Notes under the pieces: model-generated | What the model saw: only the letters and a program-made list of their open reading frames with translations | The model's database searches: none | Told to the model about the DNA's origin: nothing | Assembly (NCBI RefSeq): GCF_000003815.2 | Contig: NC_049987.1 | Location: 9,785,503 to 9,822,349 of the forward strand | Direction of reading: 5' to 3' | Origin: Branchiostoma floridae | Lineage: Eukaryota; Chordata; Leptocardii; Amphioxiformes; Branchiostomatidae | DNA: 36,847 nt | In this document: positions 9,585 through 28,212 of the stretch, piece after piece | How positions within the stretch are numbered: position 1 is the first letter of the stretch | Layout of the letters: each line of letters opens with the position of its first letter | Made by a program: the position numbers and the translations under genes

Positions 9585-10528
9585 CCCTATTCAGACCGGG
9601 GGGGGGCTTTTGAGGCCCGCGGCAACTTCGATGCCCTATAACGCCAGAACGGCTTACGCTAAAGCCACCAAATTTGGTGAGTTTTCCTAAAATATTGTTG
9701 GCAACAATTTTACGAAGTTTGACAAATTTTCCATTTTTTCGTGTTGCCATGGCAACCGTTTGCTGACAGGCAGTTTTGCCAAAAATCACTATTTTTGGTT
9801 CTAACAATGTATATTTCACATTTATTTGCTATATTACTGCTATTTTGTTACATAAATAAAATGTTATATTATTTAGCATATCTTTCATAATTATATATGC
9901 ATAAATTATGCTAATTTGATGACGTCATCAGCCCAAAATCCAAGATGGCGGACCGTATGACCAGATCAAGAATAACAAGCTAATTATCCCTTAAAATTTG
10001 TAACTACCTGGTATTTTTTCATCAAAAACCATCTAAATGAATGAATTTAGTCTATTTCCATTGCCCTTTGTGATAATTTGTTGCAAAAAAAGTAGTTTTA
10101 AAAATTCAAGTTAGTGGATATAATATGGCGGAGCCTAACTCGTATCTTAGATGTGCATGACGTCATTTTATGACGTCATTATGACGTCATCGATGTTGCT
10201 ATTGGCAATACAAGTCGTAATAAACATTATTATTCTGTTATCTGCACTTGTTGTTACATTTTTTGTTGTATAACTTGAAGTTGTCTGAGAATACCCTTTT
10301 TTCATGGGTCCGGCCAATATAATCAAATTGATGACGTCATAATTACGTCATCTTACGTCAACGTAACGTCAAACGTCAAACACTCGTCAGATATTATGTC
10401 GATATCACGTCCTGAAAATTTGGCGGCCCTACGGCACGTCGTTCAAGAGTTAGAGGACTTAGAAGTGGAGGGCCTCAAAAGCCCCCCCCCGGTCCAGGGA
10501 TGACCAAAAAAGCCCGGTCTGAATAGGG
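9585..10528. mobile_element. piggyBac-type MITE (944 bp), TTAA target sites
   Basis: The element begins CCCTATTCAGACCGGG (9585-9600) and ends with the exact reverse complement (10513-10528). It is flanked by TTAA on both sides (9581-9584, 10529-10532). A TTAA duplication with CCC-starting terminal repeats is the hallmark of piggyBac elements. A second, subterminal inverted pair 'cttttgaggcc' / 'ggcctcaaaag' with G/C runs lies just inside. There is no transposase ORF, so it is non-autonomous. The interior is AT-rich and holds five perfect TGACGTCA octamers (9920, 10158, 10171, 10182, 10332). Short ORFs inside are judged non-coding. Confidence 0.85.
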
Positions 10529-10532
10529 TTAA

Positions 10533-11527
10533 CACACAGATGCTGACCATATTGTGTATGATATTTCATCACGATTGTTTACAAAATGAATTTAATCAAT
10601 TGTTAAGCATTTAACTATATATTAATGGTAAGTTCCGCCCTCTGCCGTACTTTATATTTACAGCATAAACTCTTCTCGTGCGACTCATTGGGCTCAACTG
10701 CCTTTCTCGTACAGTTAGAGTCAGCTCAGAGTCGTAAGGAGGCATTTAACGTTATAACAAGGTCAAGGATGTTACCTCCTTCGTTATCATCAATGGTCTT
10801 GGAAATGATAGATATGATGGGAATGGCCAAAAATTGCGACCCACTATCGACGTGATACATGTACGTACGCATTTCTTTTTGTATATTTTTTGGTCTGGTT
10901 TTGTGGCATACAGTATGAACAGATGGTCACTTGCAATTAGCAATGTTGGTATAACGTTAACCGTTACATGACTTCAAAAGTATCGTTTCATTCCTCAATG
11001 CATGTTGTGGCATTTATTTTTTTTTTAAATGCATCAAATTGTTTCTCAGTTGTAAAAATAACAATATCAGATGACAAATCAAATACCGTGTTTGATACCT
11101 TACTCTTGTTTAAACTTCTAGGACAACTCAAAAAGCTATGAATGGATCTTTGATTTTGAGTATGAAACCAAGGCCATTGGATGGCCTAGAGAAGAACATT
11201 TTCATTCCTCAGAGGACATCGGCTGTCAAAGGCAATGTACTGGTCAATGCATGTATCATTGGAACTGTAGCCCTCTACTGGAAATAGCCTCTTGCATATT
11301 TGTTACCTGTATAATAATTGTTTATCGATACAATGTTCATTTCTGGATTGTAAGTTGGACCAGTCCACCTGTTACATCCTGTCACATGACCCCAGCTTAC
11401 ACATGCGCACTGACGTCACCTCCACGACTGCAACTTTTCCTCATGACGAGATAGTGTCGGCTGTCCAAAATCCTCCGTTTTCCTCCCAAAACTTCCTCCT
11501 CCCGGCCGCCACAGCACCGCCAACAAC
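10533..11527. other. intergenic and 5' region of CD164
   Basis: Between the piggyBac MITE and the CD164 start codon. No convincing exon. Composition becomes C-rich and pyrimidine-rich over about 11380-11527, consistent with a promoter or 5' UTR, but no TATA box or initiator could be assigned. Confidence 0.4.
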
Positions 11528-17875
<6,348 letters not shown>

Positions 17876-20164
17876 GTAGAATGACAGTCTCCACGACAAG
17901 TGCCTACATTACTGGTTGGGGATATCGTACTCTTGCTGGTTGTTGCTTCCATTCCACTAGATCGTAACCACACTGTGTGACCTAAATTGAATTTGTGCAG
18001 CCCTTGAATTCATAATTTCAATATCATGCAAGTTTGACTGAAAAGGCAACAAAGCATAACAGGATGAATATTTGTTGAATGCTCTGGTGGTGGCAGTGAG
18101 GTTGCAGTCTAAGTGGAATGGGGGTATTACCCAACTTTGGCTCAAAAAAGGGGAAATCAAAATAGAGGAAAGTAGATGTTTAACTTAAGGAAGCAAACTG
18201 AAAAATCCAACATGTTTTTGATTGGTTTTAGCAGTAACACACTTATTGAAGGGGGTGCAAGTTAAAGCACATTTTGCTACATAAAAGGACTTTCTTCTAC
18301 ACATGGTTTTAAAATCTTCATTAAAAAAAATGGAAATCTTCATCACATGATGCTGTCTGCCTACTAGTATCTCTCCTAAAATCATTGCAGTCGTATTTGT
18401 CTTATTATCATTGTTACACAAATGAAAGCAGTAACAACAGCATGCAAAAAGCAGTGTTTAGGGGCACTTGCTAGCAGAACTTTTCATTTATACAGTATCA
18501 GAGCTGGGGTTTGCTATATGAGATACAATGTAGTAAGATAATTCATCTGTAGTAAGGCAACAATTCCCAACAATACCAAAGCTTCAGCAGAATTTACAAA
18601 GAACTTTGATACTGGCAGAGTAAGGACAGGTTTTCAACTAACACGTATAACAACAAAACTATTTAGTGCTTGCCATGGAAGTGAAATGCAGAGAGACATT
18701 CCTTGCACAAGGACAGTTGTTTCTTAAGTGGTCCTTTCCTGTAAGACATTTTGTCAAGGTAATATTTACTAAGGGGAAACTAGTGGGAAGGAAGGATACC
18801 TTTGTTATAAAATGTTTACTGTAGCACAAAAGCGTTATTTAGGATGCTTAAAAGGAATAACTTTGAATGAGATTCAATACTCAAATAGACAACATGCTTC
18901 CCTCCTTTTCTTCTTGGCATACTACTGTTAGTTGATCAGAGATTTTGAATGTCATCTGCATATTACCAGTAACCTCTAAGTCCAACAGACTTTCCATTGT
19001 GTTTTCTGTGAACAATGCATATCATATTGTGATTTTGTAGATATAATTGTTTCATTTGCTGCCTTACACTTACAAATACAAATTCTACTGACAATCATAT
19101 GAGAAAGTTCTCTTTTTGTGCGTTACTTGATGTTTTTGTCCAAGAATGATACACGGGCATAGTCCATAATATGGCTAACTTTCATCGTGACTATTCGTCA
19201 TAACTGGAAGTATGGTGTTGGTTTTGTAGATGTATTGTACATAGAGTTAGAAGAGTATATTTTGCTGTAAGTAATTTCTGCATATAAATGTTTGCTGGCA
19301 TCGTTATAAGATTAAAATGTGATTTCAGTTTATCTAAATTTGCAATATGCTGTTGTTGATGGAGTTGTACCCAAAGTTTTCAAAGCAGCTATACGTATAA
19401 TGTAGTTGATGGAGCCTTCAATTCTCAAATTTAAGAAATTTTCAACTTTTGCAATATAGTATGCCGAGTTTGTCACAAAGATTGTCAATGCAGAACTTCT
19501 TCTAGCTTCCTAAAAATTGTTTCCCTTTTCAGAAATTTTGAAATTCCATAAAATATATATCAGGATGTAAGAATTGTTGTCTTAAAAAAATCAATATCTG
19601 TAATGTTAAAATCTGTACGGATCTGCATGCCAGTGATTAAATGTTGATAATGAATATCCAATTTTGTGGTCTCTTTCTTTTAAACTTGTTTTTCCTTATG
19701 GAGTAGGTTACTTTCATACCAGGTTAGTTTGATTTGAGTAGTCACATATTTACCAGTAGTGAAATATCAAACAAAACAAAACAGGTATTCAGTAGTGAAA
19801 TATTGCAAATGAAATTGGTGACAACACCCAAGAAAGTTTTACCTAATTACGATTTGATTTGAATACTTTTTCTCTAAGTTTTCTGTCTTTATATCCCACT
19901 GAAACCCTTCCTTCTTCTGTTTTACCTAGGCCCACATAGGACTCGTTGCGGCCTCTCCCTCTTTCCTGACTTTTCTGAACAAACTGTGGTAATACAAACC
20001 CTTGAATTATTCTGTTCTACATAATTATGCATGCTTTTCTTTCTTTCCATTTGCTTGCACATTTTTTTTTGTTTCAGCTTGTTTTCACCTGCGTTTAACA
20101 TGCCTTAGTTGTATAATACAAAATATCCATCGAATACGAAATCAACAAATGTATCCATAATAAA
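17876..20164 (+). other. probable CD164 3' UTR region
   Basis: No coding sequence after the YHTL stop. AT-rich sequence runs to the first well-placed AATAAA (20159-20164). Further AATAAA hexamers lie at 20670 and 21052, so the polyadenylation site is uncertain. Vertebrate CD164 transcripts also have long 3' UTRs. A splice-acceptor-like tract (ttctgttttacctag) ends at 19929. Confidence 0.45.
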
Positions 20165-22167
20165 TGTTGCTGCACATATTTGTGTGAGTACTAGTACACC
20201 ATATTTGCCGAAATATGTAAAAGTGGAATAGTTTGAAGAACTGAAATGTAATCATGTCAAATGTGCAGACAATCAGAGTTTCTATTAACCTTATGGCTGA
20301 AAGAAAGGGAATAGCATGTAGGTTTTCCCTTTATGGCTTAGCATGGTTTCCCTTTGGTCTAGTCGTTACATGTATTCACTGGTGCTTGACATGAAGTGAA
20401 TTACACTCTTAATTAGTTATTGATTCTGAAGAGCACCATGAAGCAATACCAGCATGCTGGATAATGTCATTAACTTCAGAGGTCTTTGGTTCATATGAGC
20501 TTTGAATGGACACAATTAAGTTACTATGTTTAGCGCTTTAGATGTCCAAATGTGTTAGTGACTTCTGATTGAGCATCTGACATTGGAATGTTGTCTTGTA
20601 TTGTTATGCTGCACTTAAACTTTTAACTTAAAAGTATTTTATTTAGTTTGGAAAAGTTAGAATATTTGTAATAAATGTATGCAATATTATATCGTTTTGT
20701 TATTGTTAAACCTATATCAGTGAAAAGCTGCACTTGTAGAGTTAGAAGTAGCTTTAACTACATGATCATTTTTTTTCTACAGAAATTGAATGAAAGCAAT
20801 ACACATAGTACTGTTAACCTGTCCCTTGCCATTAATGTTATGTGTTAGCTTATTAAATGGTCTGAAATGTTATCTTAGACTGAGGAAGAATATTTTGATC
20901 CCATACATACTGTTTACATTTAGGTGTTCTTGTGTGTGTATACTATAAAGTATCTGGAGGCATATTGTATAAAGCATTGATAGTAAGTCTATTCATGGCA
21001 TGTCCTGTATTTGTCGTATGGATTTTCCCTGTGCCTTCCTGTTGTATGCCAAATAAATGCTGCTTGACACACAGATGGCTGTCTTGAATGCAAGTCTCTG
21101 TATGAAGCATGATAATCGACTGAAAAATAGCAGTGCACACGTACACTTTGTTAACAGCAATCGGACCTTGCATGGGAATGGACTGGCCTTCAGAGCATGC
21201 TGTCTTCAACAAGAAACAAGTGGACTTAACAAATAAACATACATTGTCCAATATAACAGACATGTTCTTTTAATGAAACATCGTATACAATTCACTGTAT
21301 GGTGTCATGAGAAAGGAGGGAAGCATACCTTGAGTGATAAATCTAAAATCATCATGATTCAACTGTTTTTCCCCATTACAGTTGCATTTCACTTTGAAGT
21401 TCAAGACATACTAAACTCAAATAAGTTGAAACAACAAGTTTTTGGTTATACTTTTTGCCACATTATCAAGCTTTTGTACTGTTGGGAATGGTGTCACAAG
21501 GAAAATGCAGCAGCTTTTGGAATAATTTGCTTATTTGTTGAAGAAAATTGACATACATGTAGTACATGTAGATTAAAGTACCAAAGTTGCATGTATTCAT
21601 TGAAACTGGAATTTTCTGAAATTTCCTCCTATTGTGTTGGGATATTGATAACCTAAATGGCCCTAATTTGTACTTAATGTTGCAATTTAGAAAGCAGTTG
21701 GGATCTATAATATAGCATGTACATGCTGTATCTTTCTTCTCATTTTCATCAATTCTGGTATCATCTTGCTGTCCCTCCTACCTCATGACTAAATACATGT
21801 ATTTCATTGAAAAGCTCTTTACAAAGATATTGCCAATGCATTGCTAAGAAATCAATTGAAATTAATAATTCAAGTATTGGTCATAATAACAAGAACTCTG
21901 CTAAGCCCCGCTATATTAGACCAATCCTATAGCCTGGCCTGACCCATATTGTCAAAAGGTAGAAAAGTACATGTAGAACTGCAAAATACTAAAGAAAAAC
22001 GCATATGTTTGAAGGAAATTCAGTCTTCTTTTATTGGTTGAATTGTTAATTGCAATGGGCATCATGGGTTGAATTTCTAACAGTGATGTACACCCAGGAT
22101 TGGTCTATAACGTGCAGTGGTCAGAAGTCACATGATGTGTCAGTTCTTGCCCAACTTCTTCACACAG
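20165..22167. other. intergenic or intronic, no gene seen
   Basis: AT-rich with several TACATGTA octamers. The longest ORFs (20943-21263 minus, 21273-21551 plus) have no domain, signal or codon pattern that convinces me. Upstream exons of the gene ending at 23565 may lie here unrecognised. Confidence 0.4.
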
Positions 22168-23565
22168 CAGCTCAGTGTCATTCGGTCGGAAAGAAGCCAG
22201 GAGGAAACACACCTCAAAACCACCTTCAAAGGTAAGAGCACAATGTTTGTCTTAAGAATGGACCATGAAGGAGATACAATGATACAGCAAATATGAATGT
22301 GGGAAATGAAACATTATTACAGTAATTGAGATTATCCTCGTCAAGGCATATGCATTTGTTTGACAGTATACACTTGACATAAACTTGGAATTTAGTCATA
22401 CAACAAATTAGCAATTTGGAGTACTGCAAAAACAAGTGTCCTTGATTATAGTGAGGCAAGTAGAAGTGAATGTCACATTTTGGAATCAATGTTTTGGAGA
22501 CAGTGCATAAGACACAGTACAATGCACTGTTGTACTTATCATATTGATTTGACATGTAATCTGTACATGTTTCTGACAGCTGTCAATAAGAGCAGATGAC
22601 GTGATAGAAGCAGAAGACACATTCACAGACAGCCTGGACCACCAGGTGGGCGTGCTCAGGGTAAGGGACACAGCCTTCTACTTTCCCTTGTTTTAAAAAA
22701 TCTACTTAACTTTTTCAACCTACAATGCTGGTAGAAAATGTAGCTTCAGCACAAATTTGCTTATATTATGAATGTAATTCCTATTAGTAAGTTTCTACTT
22801 ATAGCCCAGCATAAACACACAATCATATATCTATCTTGTATGGTAGCTGCAGAAATGTCTTTTCTTTGTTTCTTTATACTGAGTACCCGGTCAAGTGCCT
22901 CGTGGCCTATTTAAGACATTAGGGCTGAAGTGCAAGCTGCATATTCAAACAGATTTATTTGTTACACTCACACATGGATGAACCTAAAGTTTTTTTATGA
23001 GTGTGGTGGGTTCTTTAACAAGGTGTGTCTCCTCAAACATGTAGCTTGGTACCCAGCCGTATTATAGCTCAGAGTCTCTTTCTGCAAATATGGAGAAGAC
23101 ATAAGAGGCTCGGAAGCTATTATATGGCTGCATACCAGGCTATGAAACATGAGGCTTCCATTTAACGCCCTATCTGAGGAACGTCCTTAAAAATATGCAG
23201 ATCTGTGTACACATTTTCATTGAGTCGAGTAAAGAATTGATGTAATGTGCCTTTCCCAACGGCAAAACACCAGAACCTGTTAGGGATTGGAACTCATAGA
23301 CTTTGAGAACAGGATATCTCATAATGGAGGTAGGAAAAAACTGTTACTAATTGCTAACCTCTGTATCTTCCACATACAGATATATGACGATGAGGAGGAC
23401 CAAGATCACATCAGGTCTGGACTCCCGGAGTCAGACAGGGACAGAGGAAGGAAAGTTAGCGCTGAGAGAGAACGAGGGACCATCCCCAAAGACTTCATTG
23501 TGAGGGAGTTTCATGATGCACCAAGCGATGAGGAACCTAGTGATGATGAGATGCTAGCTTATTGA
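22168..23565 (+). CDS. 3' exons of an unidentified gene with acidic C-terminus (partial)
   Basis: Three exons fit together: 22168-22231 (acceptor after ttcttcacacag, donor GTAAGA), 22580-22660 (27 codons, acceptor ttctgacag, donor GTAAGG) and 23380-23565 (acceptor ccacatacag, stop TGA). The last two introns are phase 0 and the frame is open throughout, giving about 110 residues. The sequence starts basic and Ser-rich (SFGRKEARRKHTSKPPSK), becomes acidic (IRADDVIEAEDTF, IYDDEEDQDH), and ends in a charged tail with a PSDEEPSDDEMLAY terminus. An AATAAA lies about 70 bases after the stop. I do not recognise the family. The composition suggests an intracellular, possibly disordered C-terminal tail. 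The 5' exons were not located and the first acceptor is the least certain. Confidence 0.6.
23042..23142. mobile_element. 101-bp fold-back element in intron
   Basis: 'tagcttggtacccagccgta' opposes a reverse-complementary arm, 'tatggctgcataccaggcta', with a few mismatches. The arms extend inward through tattatagct/agctattata. Length and TAGCCTG/TAGCTTG termini match the element at 16471-16568, so both probably belong to one MITE family. It lies in the last intron of the unidentified gene. Confidence 0.6.
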
Positions 23566-23633
23566 GGCAAAAGCAATAGACTATTATACACTGTAGCATG
23601 TACCAAAGCTGCGCACTTCAATGCAAACCCCAA

Positions 23634-23639
23634 AATAAA
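23634..23639 (+). promoter_or_regulatory. polyadenylation signal AATAAA
   Basis: Canonical hexamer 69 bases downstream of the TGA stop of the unidentified gene. It supports that stop as the true 3' end. Confidence 0.6.
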
Positions 23640-24665
23640 ATGGGTTCAAGACCAAGAAAAGATTGAAATTTGATTTTCGGGCATTGCTGCGTTGTATATC
23701 CAATATATAGTGCCTGTATTCTTAGCAACGTCCTAATGAATTGTGCAAAGATCAGGAGGGGAAAGATCTGTCCAACAGATGACTCTGTTTAAGACAGGGA
23801 TGTGCAGTAAAATGCTTAAGTATAAAATCTTGAAGTTGATATTCTGTATTCAAGGTTAAATGAGATGCTCATTGCAATTGACCAATTACATGCAAAGTTT
23901 GGCTTTAAGTTCATAGGCTCAAGTCATCGAGCTTGCCTTTGTTGATCTTTAGAACTTTTTTATATGGAGGTGTTTGTATTTTCTATAATGCCATACTGTC
24001 ACTTAGTATAAGCCTTCTTGACAAAAAGTGCAATTCATTTTGTTTGCCTGTGGTATCACTTTACATTTTCATTTCATTCACAGGTAATATGCCACATCTT
24101 TGTTATGTTTACAAATGTCAACATTTACTTTGTATTGAAGTGGTACGTACACATGCATCTCTGAAAACTGTACTTTGCAATACTGAAGAAAGTTAAACAT
24201 TGATGTTTCTATATGTGGTGTCTATAGACATTGGTGATGGGTTGGTGATGCACAAAATACATGAAGATGAACTCTGCAGTCTGCTGGACAATTCAAGCTT
24301 GTCATTAGAGTTTGTCAACAAGATAGAGACAATTTCATAACAGTGGTTCAGTCGTGTATTGTTGACATTTACAAAAAGTGCCAGCATTGAATTCAAATAT
24401 TACCCTTTTGATGGCATAATGCTGAGAATTTTGTTCATATAGAAGGCAAGGTTGTTACTGTGGCTGCATAACAGTCAAAGTTATTTTTGTAACCCATAAA
24501 AGAAAGACCAAAGAAGCTTGCCTTAACTGTGAGGTTTTGTATATAGTTTATGTTGCACGGTGCAGTGGTAGCAAGCATTGTAGGAGCAATCAGAAACTGT
24601 CAAGAAAGCTAGGCCGAAAAACATAAAATTTGTTGACTCAGTGCTCTTCACCTGCATTTAAAGGC
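23640..24665. other. intergenic, no gene seen
   Basis: AT-rich. Small ORFs on both strands lack recognisable features and splice support. Confidence 0.5.
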
Positions 24666-25009
24666 CACACCAATTTAATTTCTTGGTTCACGGATTCGCT
24701 CGCTCCTATTTTTTGGAAAAAAAAAATAAAAATAAAAATTACCACTCAGCAAATTTTCACCATTCACCATTTTTCTGGTGTAGCAAATTGGCCTTTATAT
24801 TGTAAGCTCCTTAAAGTGTGGGTACAGGTGCTGTTACTGTACAATAATAGTGTTTTTGTACTTTTTTCAAGCTGAAAACTTTTTTTCTTTATGTTTTGGA
24901 TTAGCCGTTACCTTTACCCCAACCATTTTACAATTTTTATTTTTATTTCGCCCTCTCGCTCCATATTTTTTATGAAAAAATCCGTGAACCAAGAAATTAA
25001 ATTGGTGTG
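24666..25009. mobile_element. 344-bp inverted-repeat element (MITE-like)
   Basis: The outer 31 bp are a perfect inverted repeat (24666-24696 with 24979-25009, starting CACACCAATTTAATTTC). Inner arms are also related through 'cgctcgctcc' and 'aaataaaaataaaaatt' blocks. About 200 bp separates the arms. No clear target duplication was seen. No transposase, hence non-autonomous. Confidence 0.7.
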
Positions 25010-27461
25010 TCATTAGTTATTACCTTTAAGAGGTTGATAGTTGACTACAAAAGACAGTGACTTAGTTTAAAGTTTGTACATTTCTTACCAGGGTATTTCT
25101 GTAAAGATCTTCTTGCACAACATGATTGAAATTCAGATTTAGAAATATAGACAGTTACTGGTAATATTGTTAATTATTATTAAGTACATGTACAATTTGC
25201 CAAATGTTTCAAAGAAAAGATATTTCAGTAGCATCTTTGCTTAAGGACTTATCTTCTAAGTACTGTATGATGAACGTGTAATGATTTTCAAGGAAGTGCC
25301 ATCTATCACATTCTAATGGTACTGCATGTGCCAGTCGGTATTGCAGTATACAGTTTATGCAGTATTTGTTATACAACTTTTGTTTTGAATTTCACTTAGT
25401 TTAGAAGGTGGAGGTGTGAGATTGATTGAAGACGACTTTTATGTGTATTCGGACAATTAATCCAAAGTGCTTACTGCAATATGATTTTGAATTGAATTAG
25501 GTATTTTGATGATACAGTACATTGCACTAACAGTAATTTGTAAGGATCACTTGGCTTATGAAAAAAATGAGTGATCTGGAAGTATATGCTCAATTGCCAA
25601 ACAATGTTATATGAGGACTATGATTTGCATATTATGACAAGAATTGAATAGAATGCTTTTTTCATGTTGAAAGGTCAAATCACAATTAAAATGCATACGT
25701 TTGTTGGAGTGGGTTGAATGCTCCCTTATTAAAGGTATACTTTACTTATATAATTTGCCCGTCAGCCGTATTATTTATTTGGGCTAGTGGCATTACTGAA
25801 ACAGATGAGTAGCTTTTCAGCACAACGGACAGACCCAACAAAGGCATTAGCATAGCCTATGTTGGATGTATATACATTTATATGCCCTCCAACAATATGA
25901 TAGATCGGGCCCTGTTTTGTGCTGCAAGAATATCCATGATGTTTCAACATGCACACAAAATTCTATACACATCGTCAATACACATTGCAAATTATTAGGA
26001 TGTTCACCTGCCACAACTTTGAGGGGCACTACCTATAATGATAGTGCATAATGCATTCACTCTCAGCCTGGCATAGTTATATCTAACCGCAAGGATACAT
26101 AGCTATTCCTGATGGCAATCCAATGATGTGGTTATGACAGATAAATGCTGTTGGCCGTGGACCATTTGTTTTGATAAATTGTAGAAGTGTTAACTAATTT
26201 GACCTTTGAAAAGAGATCATCGAAGGTCTGTAAAGAGACGGAGTGTAACCAAGGAGGTTTTGTCATGTGTAACTAAGTGAAACTAGGCGTAAATATGGTA
26301 TCACATTACACTTTAACAAAAGCCTATCACAATATGATAACATGGGGAGTGCGACGGACGTCTGTTAGGCGCTGCCAGGTCTAGCAAAGCTGTCAAGTGA
26401 TCAAAGGAGTGCGGGAAAGGCCCTCTGGAGGTATGTGATACACAAGCCAACTTTCTTTGTTTATTGGATATCGATGTAAGATGGCTAGAATGTAAAGAAG
26501 AATGTTTAACACGTACGGTGTCATGTAAGCAGCATTATCTAATTAGTGTAACTTCTCCCAGGCCCATTTTGATAAGGGATAATTATACATACTCGAGTAG
26601 TCTCTACCAGACTGACTAGGCTATTATAGGGAGAAAAATTTGCCAGGGGAGTTTTGCTACCAGACGAGTTGGTCAGTCGGAGGGGAAACATAAACCTAAG
26701 CTTGGACTGACTCCCCTCGCTAACTACCCGATTTTTTTTACCGAATTCTACAATCCCCGCACCCGCGTAGGAAGGCCTGGTGGAGGCTAAATTATACACA
26801 AGTCCGCATAGGAGGAAAGCTCCTGGCGACTGAACGTTTGGGGTTCAGACTGCTTAGTTAATCCTTCTTCTCACAATCGTTTGGACAGATCCTACAACCA
26901 AGTCTACACGGTTGACTTCCCCTTGTCAATTTTTTTCACTATCTTGAATAATTCCACTATCTTAAGCTTTAACAGCATCTTTTATATAAATGTGGCTTAT
27001 ACGTGAATTTTCAGAAAATCCAAGAGGCAAAAATTCGATCTCTCAAGTATGTTAACCTTGATGTTGGCTACTTAATGACTTAATTCTACTTCTTGTTTTA
27101 CTTCCTTCTAACTTACCCTTTCAAGCCAACCCGTCCGTCACTTAATCGTAAGAACTAAGTTGCAAAGAAAGATAGGGAATAAGTACAGGCATGGCAGGGG
27201 GGATGGCTCCCTCTATTAACATCGGTAGTACGTGTTTCTTTCTTCAAAGAAAACATTTGCTGACTTAAAAACAACATTAAATTACCAGTAATATTTAAAA
27301 CAATATTTGTAATATTTAAAACAACAAAATTTCAAGTCATGTCCAATTTAAACTGAAAATGGGAAATAAAATTATTTGCACCACCCGCTCTTTCAAGTTA
27401 AACGGTCCGCAGACGATAATATAATAACACCACGATCCGCCACATAACCCCAGTAGCGGTC
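25010..27461. other. intergenic, no gene seen
   Basis: AT-rich to about 26350, then more GC-rich. The segment at about 26560-26820 differs in composition from its surroundings ('tagtctctaccagactgact', 'acccgcgtaggaaggcctgg') and may be an unclassified interspersed repeat. Its minus-strand 86-aa ORF has no recognisable domain. Confidence 0.4.
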
Positions 27462-27683
27462 ATGGCACTGGAGTACCAAAATGCTACCTTTCTTCGGGGA
27501 AGACGTGTCTGAGTTCATAGTAAACGAGATTCTCAAGAGCTGTGGAGCACAGGGATCCCGGAATCCCTCAAAAAAGCCGGCAGGGATTTACCGCCTGATA
27601 CGAACGAACTCGACAAATTGGAGAATGGGCGAGTGGAGAAATACGAGCGTACAACAGTTTGTAACATAATGAATCGACTTTGA
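27462..27683 (+). pseudogene. small decayed ORF with protein-like segments in two frames
   Basis: Starting at ATG 27462 (MALEYQNATF), one frame runs to TGA 27681-27683 (73 codons) but has an in-frame TGA at 27510. The overlapping frame from ATG 27481 looks protein-like exactly there (FFGEDVSEFIVNEILKSCG). The first frame looks protein-like again afterwards (IPESLKKAGRDLPPDTNELD and a charged end, NIMNRL). This pattern suggests a coding sequence with two compensating indels, or an unrecognised intron. An AATAAA follows at 27753-27758. I do not recognise the family. Confidence 0.35.
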
Positions 27684-27752
27684 ACTGAAAAACATTTCAC
27701 GTACACGTTTTATGTTGTTCAACTTCACTGTTCAAATTTATTCAATGTATTG

Positions 27753-27758
27753 AATAAA
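27753..27758 (+). promoter_or_regulatory. polyadenylation signal AATAAA
   Basis: Hexamer 70 bases after the stop of the small decayed ORF. It fits a short transcript ending just before the fold-back element at 27835. Confidence 0.4.
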
Positions 27759-27834
27759 AGACGTATGTTTTATAAAGGACTTTGTCGCTTAAAATGTGTC
27801 AGTTTGGTTAGGCTATATGATAATAGGGTTAATG

Positions 27835-27976
27835 ACCCGCCTGTTCCTCGGTATATATGGTGTCATAACGCCTGGTCCTTTGCTATAACCACCTCATAAA
27901 ACCTCATATTCGGTGGTTATAGCAAAGGACCAGGTGTTATGACACCATATATACCTCGGGGCGGGTCATTAACCCT
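27835..27976. mobile_element. 142-bp near-perfect fold-back MITE
   Basis: The arms are complementary over about 60 bp each: AGGGTTAATGACCCGC (27835-27850) with GCGGGTCATTAACCCT (27961-27976), then 'ggtatatatggtgtcataac', 'cctggtcctttgctataacc' and their complements. The loop is about 18 nt (tcataaaacctcatattc). TAAT flanks both ends (27831-27834, 27977-27980), a possible 4-bp target duplication. The short arm differences suggest a recent insertion. Confidence 0.8.
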
Positions 27977-27980
27977 TAAT

Positions 27981-28212
27981 TGTTTACCGTGAGGTTTGAC
28001 TTCTTCTTTGGAGGCAGTGGATAATGATCCACCGAACCGATCGTGAGATCATACCGGCTCCTACAGCTGAGATAAATCCAACGGACAATTAAAAAACCAC
28101 CCATCAGGAGGTGACCCTCCTTTCCCGGAGGTGATAACCCTTCTTCCAAGTTAGAAGCCGTTAAAGAAAAGCCAAGATGTTTAAGCCGCACAGCTACCAT
28201 AGGCTACAGACA
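27981..28212. other. unassigned GC-richer segment
   Basis: Contains 'ggaggtgaccctcctttccc' and other short self-complementary stretches. A 74-aa minus-strand ORF (27976-28200) overlaps the fold-back element end and has no recognised domain. Nothing firmly supported. Confidence 0.3.

Noticed and set aside
9550-9819. 89-aa minus-strand ORF
   Set aside because: It crosses the terminal repeat of the piggyBac-type MITE and has no transposase similarity.
27510-27512. In-frame TGA as selenocysteine
   Set aside because: The alternative frame is more protein-like at this point and no SECIS-like element was seen, so frame disruption is simpler.
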